Below are positions 47,401 through 58,415 of a stretch of 64,000 nucleotides of DNA, piece by piece (the first letter of the stretch is position 1; each line of letters begins with the position of its first letter). The position numbers and the translations under genes were made by a program. Origin of the DNA: Panopea generosa (lineage: Eukaryota > Mollusca > Bivalvia > Adapedonta > Hiatellidae); contig CM055899.1 in NCBI GenBank assembly GCA_029582155.1, positions 77,564,574 to 77,628,573 of the forward strand, read 5' to 3'. Below the pieces are notes generated by a model. It was not told the DNA's origin, made no database searches, and saw only the letters and a program-made list of their open reading frames with translations.

Positions 47401-50400
47401 TTATTATACCACCTATTGATATACATGTGCAAACACAGGCATAAGCTCTACTTTAGCATCGAAAACAAATTTGCATAATAGCTTTTTTTTTCATTAATTG
47501 GCTTTAACATATTTTACATAAACATTTTGCATATCTTTAACTGTAGATAATATTTACCTTTATCTTTGATGTCACTCACTATATCATCAGCCAGTGACCC
47601 ATTATAAAATGTGAATGGATCCGCTGCGATCTTTTCCAATGTTGCACCAAGTTTTGGAAGAGTGATGATGTCTCCCTCTTTAAACAGTTCGTTTGTTGAT
47701 GGATTCGTCACGGTTGCCCTTTAGAGAGAGTGTAAATATTGTTTTGTATTTTGTAATTATGACAAGTGAGTTAACGTTATGGTCTGGATTTGTGAACTAA
47801 TGCTTAGTCTAGAATGTGGAATAGATACGTAATACGAAACTAAAGTCTAAAGTTGTTTGGTCACCAAACAAACTAATATCAATATTTGCATATTTTCTAA
47901 GTTAAACACAAACATGATATTCACCTGGCAAATGGAGATGATACTAAATATCTAATCTGGAGTAGATAATTGCAAGCATGACATTGTGAATGTTTTTATG
48001 ATCTTGTTTTAGAATACATTGAATTGAACATGTGTCTTAGATCCTTTTTATATAAACTGGTATCGCACCAATGTCAAATAGGTGAAACTAACCGAAGCTC
48101 TGTATGGTTGGCATAGAACTCTTTTTTTTGTTCAATATCGTTTGCTAGTTTTTTTCCAACGTTGAATCCATATTTACACATTTTAATAACAGGACCAAGG
48201 AGAGTCGCCCAAGGAAGTTTTCCACCAAGTTTCCATGCTTCGTACAAGCCTTGAATCTCTCCTGGTATACCGATTGCCATGGCCCCTGAAATAGATAGGA
48301 AAAAGATGAATTTGGAAAGCTTTACATGCACGTTTTAATATGCCACGATAACCTGGTATATAGATGGATGACTTAAGAAGAGGTGTCGGGTTGAGTTCTC
48401 GTTAGAGTAAAAATAGTCATTAGGTATATGTATAACTATTTCAGTAAAATGTTTCAAAAACAGTTCTGGGGTCCTCGGGTATTTCATTGCCGAGAGGGTC
48501 TAAGGTGCTGTCGCCTAATTACTAATTATTTCTCACCACCACTTAGTTCGTAGTCGCCAAGCTCAGCCCATAAACTTTATGTGAGGCAGTTTTCCAGTTA
48601 CTTTTGGAAGAGCAGTGGTTCTACTCAAATTCCATATTAGGTCATCTCTACCAATAAAACCGGATATGCCATATTTATAATCTGATATGTGTTAATGTCG
48701 TTAAACTTCAATAAAACAGAAATCAAACAAACTTGGACTCTCCTGGGATATGCAAACTCCTTGAAATAAACACACAATTGGACTATCGTTGAATATGATT
48801 TACTCTATTAATTGCTAATGTGTCTCAAATCTCAATTAGTCATTATTTGATGAAAAATGCCATATACAAACATCCGTCTAGAACTCAAAAAAGGGCTCAA
48901 TATAATATTTTTTAAATAGGGTTGAACGCCATTTTCAACACATTTCAGCTTATAGATGACATACTCAGTTTTATTGGTGGAGGAAGACGTAAGCATATCT
49001 GAGTAGATCCACCGTCTTTTAGCAAGTAACTAGTAAACTGTTAATGTTACATAATGCTTTTTGGAGCAAGCAGGGCTCGAACCCAGTAATATTGCTACAA
49101 CGTTTAAAGCACGATCGCAATAAAGACTAAAACCATTTCTTTTTGTTATTAAATAGAATTATTTATTAAATATTTGAAATAATAAATTTCATAGCCTTTG
49201 ATATTAAAATAAAATATTACTTACCAAAATATCTAACATTATACTTAAGAACTGTGTTGTAATTGAGAGTAAAATGTGAATATAAAAAAACTAGAATATA
49301 CACTAGTATGCTAAGTGCTGGTCGTTCAAAGTCTCTCGATAAATACATACGCGGATCAAATAATTATCATTGTTTCAATAGCATAATACTCTATATAGAT
49401 CTACACAAAAATATAATCACTGATTCTAAATGTGTATTTATGTATCGATCTAAATGCAAACTGAGCCTTCGACCAACCAATACCAAAAACTTTACTATAT
49501 ATTGTAATTATTGCATGTTATATGTTTTTCTCTTACAATATCCTTTTTCTATAAACCGATTTACCATTAGATTGTTATTCTGTTATGTGGTAATGTTGAA
49601 ATTAAAAATAAAGAACACATCAAAATAAACAAACAAAAACAGCATTGCAAAGAGACAGATTTTAGGTTTTAAATGTATAATGTTGCTTGCAATATGAATC
49701 ATTTCACGTTATGTTGCTGTTTAAAAATGGATATATATATCAAGTTATCAAACATAAAGAATGGTTTGTCATGTTAATAACCAGGCATTAAATTCTCATA
49801 TTGCGACGTTTTATCTTGAAGTATGTTATGTTAGTATGGTTAATATTCACAATATTTAAGTGTACTTACATGACAAAAGAATTATTGTATCCATGTGAAT
49901 GAATATCACTTTAGGTATACTTAAAAATGTGACTAAGCTTTTTTTCAAGTTTGTTATATCTCTATCGTGAAATAAGCTTTAATACTTGATGTCGTTTTGA
50001 GATGCCATGGGGTTGGACCTGGGAGAGACGAAATCCGCAAACATATGGCATAAGCTATTTCTATATTGCCCAAAACAGCACAGTCATGCTATACTTGAAT
50101 GTATTCTAATATTGATTTATTCATAAACAAAATAATGTATATAATTACCAGTCGTTGATGAAACTCCTTCCGCCTTATACATGTTCTGTTCGGCCGCTCC
50201 TGGTGCCATTTCACGAGCCACTATTGCGTAAGCCTGCTGTGTTGACCTTACAATGGTTTTATCAATAGAAAAGTGTGTATGGAAATGTGCCATTGGTAAC
50301 TTGTTATATATCTGATATTACATTTAAAATGTAAAGACACACAATGACACTTGGGATGTAACACATTCTTGTTATATAACCTATATTACATTTAAAATGT

Positions 50401-53400
50401 AGAGACACACAAGGACATATCTTGACACTTGGGATGTAACAAATGTGCCATTGGTATTTTGTTAGATATCTAACATTACATTTAAAATCTAGAGACACAC
50501 AAGGACATATCTTGACACTTGGGATGTAACAAATGTGCCATTGGTATTTTGTTATATATCTAACATTACATTTAAAATGTAGAGACACACAAGGACATAT
50601 CTTGACACTTGGGATGTAACAAATGTGCCATTGGTATCTTGTTATATATCTAACATTACATTTAAAATGTAGAGACAAACAAGGACATATCTTGACACTT
50701 GGGATGCAACAAATGTGCCATTGGTATTTTGTTATATATCTAACATTACATTTTAATGTAGAGACACACAAGGACATATCTGGACACTTGGGTTGTAACA
50801 AATGTACCATTGGTATTTTGTTATATATCTAACATAACATTTAAAATGTAGAGACACACAAAGACATATCTTGACACTTGGGATGTAACAAATGTGCCAT
50901 AGGTATTTTGTTATATATCTAACATTACATTTAAAATGTAGAGACACACAAGGACATATCTTGACACTTGGGATGTAACAAATGTGCCATTGGTATTTTG
51001 TTATATATCTAATATTAGATTTAAAATGTAGAGACACACAAGGACATATCTTGACACTTGGGATGTAACAAATGTGCCATTGGTATTTTGTTATATATCT
51101 AACATTACATTTAAAATGTAGAGACACACAAGGACAATTCTTGACACTTGGGATGTAACAAATGTGCCATTGGTATCTTGTTATATATCTAACATTACAT
51201 TTAAAATGTAGAGACACACAAGGACATATCTTGACACTTTGGATGTAACAAATGTGCCATTGGTATCTTGTTATATATCTTATATTACATTTAAAATGTA
51301 GAGACACACAAGGACATATCTTGACATTTGGGTTGTAACAAATGTGCCATTGGTATCTTGTTATATATCATATATTATATTTAAAATGTAGAGACACACA
51401 AGGACATATCTTAACACTTGGGTTGTAAAAAATGTGCCATTGGTATCTTGTTATATATCTAACATTACATTTAAAATGTAGAGACACACAAGGACATATC
51501 TTGACACTTGGGATGTAACAAATGTGTCATTGGTATCTTGTTATATATCTAACATTACATTTAAAATGTAGAGACACACAAGGACATATCTTGACACTTT
51601 GGATGTAACAAATGTGCCATTGATATCTTGTTATATATCTAACATTACATTTAAAATGTAGAGACACACAAGGACATATCTTGACACTTGGGATGTAACA
51701 AATGTGCCATTGGTATTTTGTTATATATCTAACATTACATTTAAAATGTAGAGACACACAAGGACATATCTTGACACTTGGGATGTAACAAATGTGCCAT
51801 TGGTATTTTGTTATATATCTAACATTACATTTAAAATGTAGAGACACACAAGGACATATCTTGACACTTGGGATGTAACAAATGTGCCATTAGTATCTTG
51901 TTATATATCTAACATTACATTTAAAATGTAAAGACACACAAGGACATATCTTGACACTTGGGTTGTAACAAATGTGCCATTGGTATCTTGTTATATATCT
52001 AACATTACATTTAAAATGTAGAGACACACAAGGACATATCTTGACACTTGGGATGTAACAAATGTGCCATTGGTATTTTGTTATATATCTAACATTACAT
52101 TTAAAATGTAGAGACACACAAGGACATATCTTGACACTTGGGATGTAACAAATGTGCCATTGGTATCTTGTTATATATCTAACATTACATTTAAAATGTA
52201 GAGACACACAAGGACATATCTTGACATTTTGGATGTAACAAATGTGCCATTGGTATCTTGTTATATATCTAACATTACATTTAAAATGTAGAGACACACA
52301 AGGACATATCTTGACACTTGGGTTGTAACAAATGTGCCATTGGTATCTTGTTATATATCTAACATTACATTTAAAATGTAGAGACACACATGTGCCATTG
52401 GTATCTTGTTATATATCTAACATTACATTTAAAATGTAGAGACACACAAGGACAATTCTTGACACTTGGGATGTAACAAATGTGCCATTGGTATCTTGTT
52501 ATATATCTAACATTACATTTAAAATGTAGAGACACACAAGGACATATCTTGACACTTGGGTTGTAACAAATGTGCCATTGGTATTTTGTTATATATCTAG
52601 CATTACATTTAAAATGTAGAGACACACAAGGACATATCTTGACACTTGGGATGTAACAAATGTGCCATTGATATCTTGTTATATATCTAACATTACAATT
52701 AAAATGTAGAGACACACAAGGACATATCTTGACACTTGGGATTTAACAAATGAAATACTGCTGCACATGTTTAAATTAATGAAAGTGATTATGTTTTACG
52801 CATTATTTACCTAATGTATCCTATTTTTAAGAAACCACATTGTATAGGTTGTATCATGTTTCTGTTGCATTAATCCACCAGACATATAGATTTCATTACC
52901 AGTTTATGTCTACATTATGATATAGTGGATCCCGACTACCTAGTCGGCAACGCGTCTGAATGTCATATGGATAAGTCGTTAATTCCAATACCCGTCCTGT
53001 CACACTCTCTGCGATGATTGAACAGAAATTGGTTCCTCGGCCTTTAGTCTTGCACTTCTGAATACGCGAGTAAAACATTACTGACTTGCATAGCTCCCTA
53101 GTACTTATTCTCGAAACTCTTAACGGATCTTAGGAACAAAGATCAGGTGGGCTGATCGACGTCATATGCATGCCACTGAACATTTGAGGCTAACAATTAA
53201 AGCTCTTTTTTTCACATAGGGTATTGCATATATAGTAATTGTGTAATATGTACACTTACATTTTCTAGAGATCTTCCCACGTTATATTTTAACAAAATCA
53301 TCCAAACACTCAAAACATGGCTTTCAGAAACCAATATCACCATGTAATGAACAACAATAATTGGACGTTTTATAAAGTAAAGTGTACTTGTTTATAATAG

Positions 53401-55721
53401 TCACCCTATTGAAAGGGCCAGCCAGAATGCGTTTATGAGTCACCTTTATGTTGTGGAGATTTACGTCCTGAAAACAATCATTGCTGGGCGTCAGGATGTT
53501 AGACATTCGATATCCATCAATTTAATTTGCTGCTGGTTGAATAACCGATCCCATCAGAAACAGTGCCTGTACCAAGATTCGAACCTCCGACCCCTGCTTC
53601 CGAGCGGACGCCTTTCACAACTTGTTTATATAATAAATTCAAATACAACCTTAAACTATTTCTATCGTCTGTTTATCTCCTTTACTGACTGATCAATAAA
53701 TTATTTATAAATACAGTTTTTTTCACTGGAATTCGGACGAAGATATCTTCTCAAGAGACCGCGGCGTGGTCTAGTGGTAGAGCGTCCGCCTCGCATGCGG
53801 AAGGTCGTGGGTTCAATCCCCGGTCGGGTCATACCAAAGACTGTAAAAATGGTACTATAAGCTTCCTCGCTTGACGCTCAGCATTTAGAGGAGAGTTCTA
53901 GGTCTGGTCGGCCCGGTGTCAGTATAATGTGACTGGATGGGTTATCATACCATGTGTCTGCGGCATGATACTCCAGTGTCTTAGAATACTGTCTCAAGTA
54001 GACACCGTCGCGATATGACTGAAAAATTGTTGAAAGCGACGCTAAACACCATACAACTACATCTACTCAAGAACAAGATGTGGACTGTTTTGTCTCTATA
54101 TCAGTAGACTCACCTCTTGTAAAAGGTCATGAAGAACCCCCCGCCGATTCCACTACTCTGTGGGTTGTATACTCCTGCACACAGGATGGTGGTGATAGCT
54201 GCGTCAACTGCAGATCCATAATGGCGGGCCATCATCTCCCTGTAACAATATAAATATCGTAATAGGTTCTTAAGATAAACTACATTCGGAATTGGTATTC
54301 TAAATATCTACATATAGATACAAGACATTTTTTCACAGTTATGGTTTGTTACAGTCAAGTTTCAAAATACAATTTATATCAGCGCACATTTTCAATATGT
54401 AATGTGCTACATCATATTTGCACATACATTAATAATCCTGGCTTGACCGTTTCAAGATATCACCGATTGCCGTCTATATATATGAGTTCATACTTGATAC
54501 ATTTTTAAACAATGTCTCTAACAAGTTATTAGTTTTCTATCAATCATCAGGTTACGTTATTAAAGTACAGAAACCCAAACACGACGAACTAAAAGTGTAT
54601 TAATAACCAACGTTTTTTTTTTATATTTTCATGTTTTACTGCAGTACTTTAGGCACATTTTATTGAAGAAATTGCCATGAATTAAATAAAGTTATTCACA
54701 TTTCTATGATAGTTTATGACAATAAGATTTCATGACTCGTTCCAATTTGCTCTTAAGAATCTAATGATAATATACTTGTTCTAATATACGTCAATTTCAG
54801 TATAAAATTAAGCTTTTTTTTATATAATTTCATAAGAAAATATTTTTCGAAAATATGTATGTACTATACAAGTTGGCATGGGAAAATAAAATGGATATCA
54901 CATACCTACAGGAAAGTAAATCTATACAAAACTACCTGTTCATTTTTGTGACCACATTGAGTGTTTGTTGTGGGTTAACATGTTACATTCTTTTTTTAAT
55001 TGTACCCTTGATATTTAGAGTAAATACATTTAAATGAATGTTTAACATATATGCGTACAGTTTTGAAATCGTATAAACATGTCCTACATGGATCGCATTA
55101 AGTTGGACAATAGTCCAGTATATGGAGAATTGGCCGGTCATGCCAGATATTATTGGTTCAATTATGGGCTCGACCCAAACAGCTCCCAAAAGCAACACTC
55201 AGTACTGTTTTTACCAGGGAAATGGACTAGAGAAATAGGATTCGTATATGCTCTGAGCTTTCTTTGTTATCAGGCTAAAATAGTATAAACGGACACATAT
55301 GAATGACTTTTATTGCATATGTCACCAAATACGGCTGTGGTATTCATAATTTTGATTACGGATAATTTATGTTTATATTTTTGACAGTCAGCTTGGCACT
55401 GTTATATCTGATAGATTTAAAATAAAATGCTTACGTTCCGATCTTTGAGCACGGTGACGAATCTGATGCTACAGAACTGTATCTAAAAAATCCTTCCTTA
55501 GATGCTGTTGGTGGAACATAAATTGGTGACCCCTTCGTCAGTCTGTCTGATGTTGGGGGCATAGGACACTCCGTTCCTCTGTCTTGCCCCTTTCCGTTGT
55601 CAGTTGTGTCATCTTTATCGTCACTTGTCTTCTGCAGACCGATACCAAGACCAACTCCAACAGCAACTATCACAGCCACTAAAATGATGGTCACTATAGC
55701 CCACGCTCGACTTTTTGACAT
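41637..55721 (-). CDS. gamma-glutamyltranspeptidase (glutathione hydrolase), 11 exons, 620 aa
   Basis: Cleaves the gamma-glutamyl bond of extracellular glutathione and transfers or hydrolyses the gamma-glutamyl group; family members are type II membrane proteins that self-cleave into two subunits. A membrane anchor lies at residues 8-29 ([20 protein letters not shown]), then a charged linker about 40 residues longer than in human GGT1. Arg149 binds the gamma-glutamyl carboxylate (AREMAP). Thr431, in DAGTSHLSV, is the predicted autocatalytic nucleophile, giving subunits of 430 and 190 residues. Asn451, Glu470, Asp473 (NNEMDDF), Ser501-Ser502 (MSSM) and Gly523-Gly524 (AAGGP) correspond to human N401, E420, D423, S451-S452 and G473-G474. 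The protein ends GVPDGY. The joined exons total 1863 nt with every phase matching and all introns GT-AG. An in-frame TAA lies 11 codons upstream of the ATG, supporting the start. No defect was seen. Confidence 0.97.
42418..42510. repeat. 22-bp direct repeat cluster, GGT intron 10
   Basis: Four degenerate units of CGATGGTGAAAAGTCGAAAC plus AA. The same unit forms an inverted arrangement at 7025-7206. Confidence 0.75.
43820..43933 (-). CDS. GGT exon 10
   Basis: 114 nt, phase 0 at both ends, acceptor ATTTTAG, donor CAG|GTTAAG. Encodes [20 protein letters not shown], matching human [20 protein letters not shown]. Too short to stand out as a frame by itself; found from the gap in the protein. Intron 10 is 2033 bp. 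Confidence 0.95.
44155..44474 (+). mobile_element. SINE family A in GGT intron 9, 5'-truncated, with TSD
   Basis: Starts just before the B box (GTGGGTTCGATCCCC), has the family body, and ends in a run of about 18 CAA units (44414-44466). Flanked by a perfect 12-bp target-site duplication, CAATAAAGTTGA, at 44143-44154 and 44475-44486. It lies antisense to the gene. The CAA tail explains the poly-Gln and poly-Val frames here. Confidence 0.9.
44552..44792 (-). CDS. GGT exon 9
   Basis: 241 nt, acceptor TTTTTAG, donor TTG|GTAGGA, phase 0. Encodes [22 protein letters not shown] and [11 protein letters not shown], the substrate-binding and oxyanion-hole motifs. Intron 9 (618 bp) contains a SINE. 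Confidence 0.97.
45272..45459 (-). CDS. GGT exon 8, with the catalytic threonine
   Basis: 188 nt, acceptor CCCCAG, donor CA|GTAAGT. Encodes NMTSEPFA, then DAGTSHLSV with Thr431 at the predicted self-cleavage site, then TSTVNL with Asn451. Intron 8 is 479 bp. Confidence 0.97.
46199..46265 (+). mobile_element. tRNA-like SINE head, family C, GGT intron 7
   Basis: AGGGTTAGCTCAGTCGGTAG (A-box region) and CTTGAGCTCGAATCCCTAAG (B-box region) are spaced as in a tRNA. The acceptor and anticodon stems pair poorly, so a working tRNA gene is unlikely. A relative lies at 26364. Confidence 0.6.
46556..46710 (-). CDS. GGT exon 7
   Basis: 155 nt, acceptor ATCCAG, donor CAG|GTATGT, phase 0. Encodes [16 protein letters not shown] (human YHRIVEAFRFAYAKRT) and an acidic DDDVEDQ segment. 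Intron 7 (1096 bp) contains a tRNA-like fragment. Confidence 0.95.
47263..47412 (-). CDS. GGT exon 6
   Basis: 150 nt, acceptor CAATAG, donor G|GTAAGT. Encodes [16 protein letters not shown] and [13 protein letters not shown], the large-subunit loop preceding the cleavage region. Intron 6 is 552 bp. Confidence 0.95.
47558..47718 (-). CDS. GGT exon 5
   Basis: 161 nt, acceptor CTAAAG, donor G|GTAAAT. Encodes [18 protein letters not shown] and AFYNGSLT-like [12 protein letters not shown]. Intron 5 is only 145 bp. Confidence 0.95.
48093..48285 (-). CDS. GGT exon 4
   Basis: 193 nt, acceptor TATTTCAG, donor CG|GTTAGT. Encodes [17 protein letters not shown] and [11 protein letters not shown], matching the family AVPGEIRG and LPWARLFQPSI blocks. 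Intron 4 is 374 bp. Confidence 0.96.
48340..50145. other. GGT intron 3, no other gene
   Basis: AT-rich intron. A 121-codon plus-strand frame at 49263-49628 has no motif. A B-box-like GGGTTCGAGCCCTGC (minus strand) near 49070 is an isolated tRNA-like remnant. Confidence 0.6.
50149..50246 (-). CDS. GGT exon 3
   Basis: 98 nt, acceptor TTGTAAG, donor G|GTAATT. Encodes the AREMAP segment with the substrate-binding Arg149. Intron 3 is 1863 bp. Confidence 0.95.
50292..52750. repeat. 90-bp minisatellite in GGT intron 2, about 27 units
   Basis: Units of 90 bp, highly uniform, each containing ACATTTAAAATGTAGAGACA (a palindrome ACATTT-A-AAATGT) and AAGGACATATCTTGACACTT. The period equals 30 codons, so frames on the GGT sense strand stay open for up to 184 codons with a repeated Cys-rich peptide ([19 protein letters not shown]). 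One unit at about 52390 lacks about 30 bp and breaks the phase. The leftmost unit is diverged and shortened. No splice sites flanking an open unit were found. Confidence 0.95.
53563..53617 (-). mobile_element. tRNA-like SINE head, family D, GGT intron 2
   Basis: Minus strand: GGCGTCCGCTCGGAAGCAGG then GGAGGTTCGAATCTTGGTAC (B box). Shares the GTCCG-TCG-AAGCAGG segment with 34831-34905. The A-box half is missing. Confidence 0.5.
53757..54060 (+). mobile_element. SINE family A in GGT intron 2, full-length, with TSD
   Basis: The head GTCTAGTGGTAGAGCGTCCG and GTGGGTTCAATCCCC are intact A and B boxes. The anticodon-stem equivalent TCCGC-CTCGCAT-GCGGA pairs perfectly with an Ala-type CGC anticodon, pointing to a tRNA-Ala-like ancestor. 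The tail GCTAAACACCATACAAC has lost its CAA repeats. Flanks carry a 12-bp target-site duplication with one mismatch (ATCTTCTCAAGA at 53745, ATCTACTCAAGA at 54061). Confidence 0.9.
54114..54239 (-). CDS. GGT exon 2
   Basis: 126 nt, acceptor TTACAG, donor AG|GTGAGT. Encodes [20 protein letters not shown] and [11 protein letters not shown], the most conserved N-terminal block of the family. Intron 2 (3867 bp) holds a SINE, a tRNA-like fragment and the 90-bp array. Confidence 0.97.
54245..55430. other. GGT intron 1, no other gene
   Basis: AT-rich; short frames of 60-71 codons on both strands (54855-55288) without motifs. Confidence 0.6.
55435..55721 (-). CDS. GGT exon 1
   Basis: 287 nt from the ATG to donor AAC|GTAAGC. 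Carries the membrane anchor, the charged linker and SSPCSKIG, the conserved start of the enzyme domain (human QCSKIG). Intron 1 is 1195 bp. Confidence 0.95.
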
Positions 55722-56238
55722 ACTGATTTTTAAAAAAAGTGAAAAAAAATCTTAAAATCGTACGTTGATTTATTGGTTAAAGTTTGTGAGAGTTCATGAC
55801 AATATTTTATTTTTCTATTAAGTCTAAAACTACGTCCGTTTAATATGTCATGATAGACACTGAGACAAAGTACGAGGCGACTATTTTACGACCGTCACTC
55901 AGTGCGTAACGCTAATTTTGTGACAAACAATACTATCTAAAAACAGATCCCTTGGAGGCAAAGAAATCAAATAACTGATAAATAGCAGACTCCGTTTAAT
56001 TGAGTTTGTTTGGACGGGTAAAGAAACATTGCAACACTCCTAACACACCCATCCCCTAGTACCGGCTTACATGGTAGTGTACCGGCTTACACGGTAGTGT
56101 CAAACAACATTGAAAATGCTTGCTTATGACATAATAGTTAAGATAGAAAAATGTACGTAAATCTTATATGTTTTATTCAATATGAGCTTTTTCGTACCAC
56201 GTTTTACTACAATATAATAAGTATTAACGGACTCGATA
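55722..56238. promoter_or_regulatory. GGT upstream region, promoter not resolvable
   Basis: AT-rich 5' flank between the GGT start codon and the Tc1/mariner element. It contains a tandem duplication around ACCGGCTTACACGGTAGTGT at 56060-56100. No convincing TATA box or initiator can be assigned, and the 5' untranslated length is unknown. Confidence 0.3.
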
Positions 56239-57676
56239 CACTGACGAGATATGAAAACGCAACAAGCATATGCCTGAATATTAGTTTTATTTCAAATGGC
56301 TTCACCATATAATTTTGAACACATACACATTTCAATATTTTCTGTCCATTGTGACTGAATTTAATCAGCGCAACGGTTCGTAAAATCACCATAGCTAGGA
56401 CCCCACTGTTATCTTCTTCGTGCGCCCCGTGCACATTTACCACGTATCAAGTTCGATTTAAACTATATTGAGTATATTCATAACAAACCCACAAATCATA
56501 AATTCAATCATTTTTTTGGATAATTTTATATTTACTTATTAAATGATACCAGGGTTAAATAACGCAGACCGTATCGGATTTTAGGACTTTTGGAAAGTGG
56601 AATTACGCAAACGGAAGTCACTAGACGTTTTAACGTCAACCGAACGACAATTTCACGGTTGCTTCTGTGATACAATCGTACGGGCTCCGTGTGGGACCGT
56701 CCGCGATCAAGGGCGATGCCTGCATCGACGCCACATCAGAAGGTTTTCATCCGTTAAAGTCATCTACGCAATCGTAAACTTACGGCGACATTAACTGCGA
56801 ATTTAGCCGTTGGGACAAGGGGTCGCCAAATCCGTCGAACCACAGTGTCTAAGCGATTGCGTGATTACGGTATACGGTGCCGGTGGCCAGCGGAAATTCC
56901 CGTACTCACAGTACGTCATCGACGTCAACGACTCCAATGGGCACGTTCAAACCTGGAATATGGTTTTGTTTTCTGACGAGTCTAGATTTAGTTTGTTCAA
57001 TGCCGGCGGCAGGGTACGCGTGTACCGTTGACGTAGTGAACGTTATGCAGATATTTCTGTTGTATGAGCGTTACGATGGCGGCAGCGTTATGGTCTGGGG
57101 CGCTATCAACAGTGACTTTCAGAACTAGTGATTTGTAATGGTAATTTGAACGCACAAAGCTATATGAATCAGATTATCACTCCAGTTGTCCTGCCGACAT
57201 ACCAGCAACGTTACCGACGTACGTTCATGCAAGATAACGCTCCACCGCATCGAGCCAGAATGATAATGGACTTACTCAACAATAACAACATACCTGTATT
57301 GCCGTGGCCGGCTATATCACCTGACTGTAACCCTATAGAGCATATCATCTGGGATGAGTTCTGACCCTTTAACCAACGTCCAGGAATTAACAAATGTTCT
57401 GATTGACGAGTGGGAACGGATACCACGTCAAGTTTATAGGACCCTGTGTCGTTCAATGCGTTTTCGGCTTCAGGAAGTGATCAGGAGAAATGGGGAACAT
57501 ACAGGATACTGACATTTAAGACGAATGATGTGGTATAAACAGTGATTACGTTATATTGGATAGTGCATTGTTAATGTATCATTGATTAATTTGATATCCC
57601 ATTTATGAGTGTTGTGAAACTAATTTCTCTAATTTGCCCTACAAACCCGTTGTTGCGTTTTCATATTTCGTCAGTT
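56239..57676 (+). mobile_element. complete Tc1/mariner-type element, 1438 bp
   Basis: Terminal inverted repeats of about 27 bp: the left begins CACTGACGAGATATGAAAAC and the right, inverted, AACTGACGAAATATGAAAAC, both continuing GCAACAA. TA dinucleotides flank both ends (56237-56238 and 57677-57678), the expected target duplication. The element contains one transposase gene, now inactive. Confidence 0.9.
56583..57512 (+). pseudogene. Tc1/mariner transposase, inactivated
   Basis: Plus-strand pieces in order: LGLLESGITQTEVTRRFNVN, the N-terminal helix-turn-helix; a second DNA-binding helix region with RQIRRTTVSKRLRDYGIRCR; FSDESRFSLFNAGGRVRVYR with the first catalytic Asp at about 56976; RYDGGSVMVWGAI; FMQDNAPPHRARMIMD with the second Asp at about 57233; ISPDCNPIEHIIWDEF with the third acidic position at about 57337-57355; and a tail ending RRNGEHTGY at 57512. 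Stops at about 56666 and 56756 and at least four frameshifts inactivate it. The 34- to 35-residue spacing between the last two acidic sites suggests a DD34E-type enzyme; a one-residue insertion (EHIIWDE) blurs the count. Confidence 0.85.
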
Positions 57677-57754
57677 TATAATCAAACTTACCTAAAACAA
57701 TGCCTATTCCATTGCAATACCCAAATCAAATGGCAACTAAGCTATTTTCAACGC

Positions 57755-58415
57755 CCAGTATTAAAATCTATAGTCAAGTAAATATGTTGTGTATCGAGCG
57801 AGAAAATCTGGTGTTGCGTATGATAATAGAGTGTCATAAAAGGAAATTAAATGTTGTGTAAGGATGTTGAATATATATATATATATAAAATCTAGTGCCC
57901 AGTAAGAAAAATCTATATTGAGTAAGGATGTTGTGTATCGAGAAAATCTAGTGTCGCGTATGAAAATATAGTGTCGCGTATGAAAAATCACGTATGAAAA
58001 TATAGTGTCAAATAAGGAACTTTGATGTCGGTTAAGGATGTTGAGTATATATATACTAAAAAATCTATTTCTCTGTAAGAAAAATCTAATGTCGCGGAAG
58101 GATGTTGTGTATCGAGTGAGAAAATCTAGTGTAGCGTATAGAAATATAGTGTCATATAAGGAAATTGAATGTCGTGTGAGGATGTTAGTATATATTGAAT
58201 ACGAAATCTAGTGTCCAGTATTAAAATCTATAGTCCAGTAAAGATGTTGTGTATCGAGCGAGAAAATCTAGTGTTGCGTATGAAAATATAGTGTCAAATA
58301 AGGGAATTGAATGTTGTGTTAGGATGTTGAATATATATATAGGTTAGAAAATCTAGTGTTCAGTAAGAAAAATCTTTAGTCGAGTAAGGATGTTGTGTTT
58401 CGAGTGAGAAAAGGT
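57755..58415. repeat. higher-order tandem repeat, 145-172 bp units
   Basis: The motif ATGTTGTGTATCGAG recurs near 57786, 57929, 58101, 58245 and (as TTGTGTTTCGAG) 58390. Inside each unit, GAAAATCTAGTGT and GAAAATATAGTGTC subunits of about 25-30 bp alternate with an AT run (GTTGAATATATATA). Unit length varies through TA-run and subunit changes. Confidence 0.8.

Noticed and set aside
49263-49628. 121-codon plus-strand frame in GGT intron 3
   Set aside because: AT-rich translation with no motif, antisense within an intron.
50304-52715. 168-184-codon frames as a Cys-rich repeat protein
   Set aside because: They lie inside a GGT intron, arise from a 90-bp period, and are broken where one unit is shortened. 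No splice sites or promoter were seen.
53757-53830. Functional tRNA-Ala gene
   Set aside because: A and B boxes and an anticodon-like stem are present, but the acceptor stem does not pair and the sequence continues into a SINE body with a target-site duplication.
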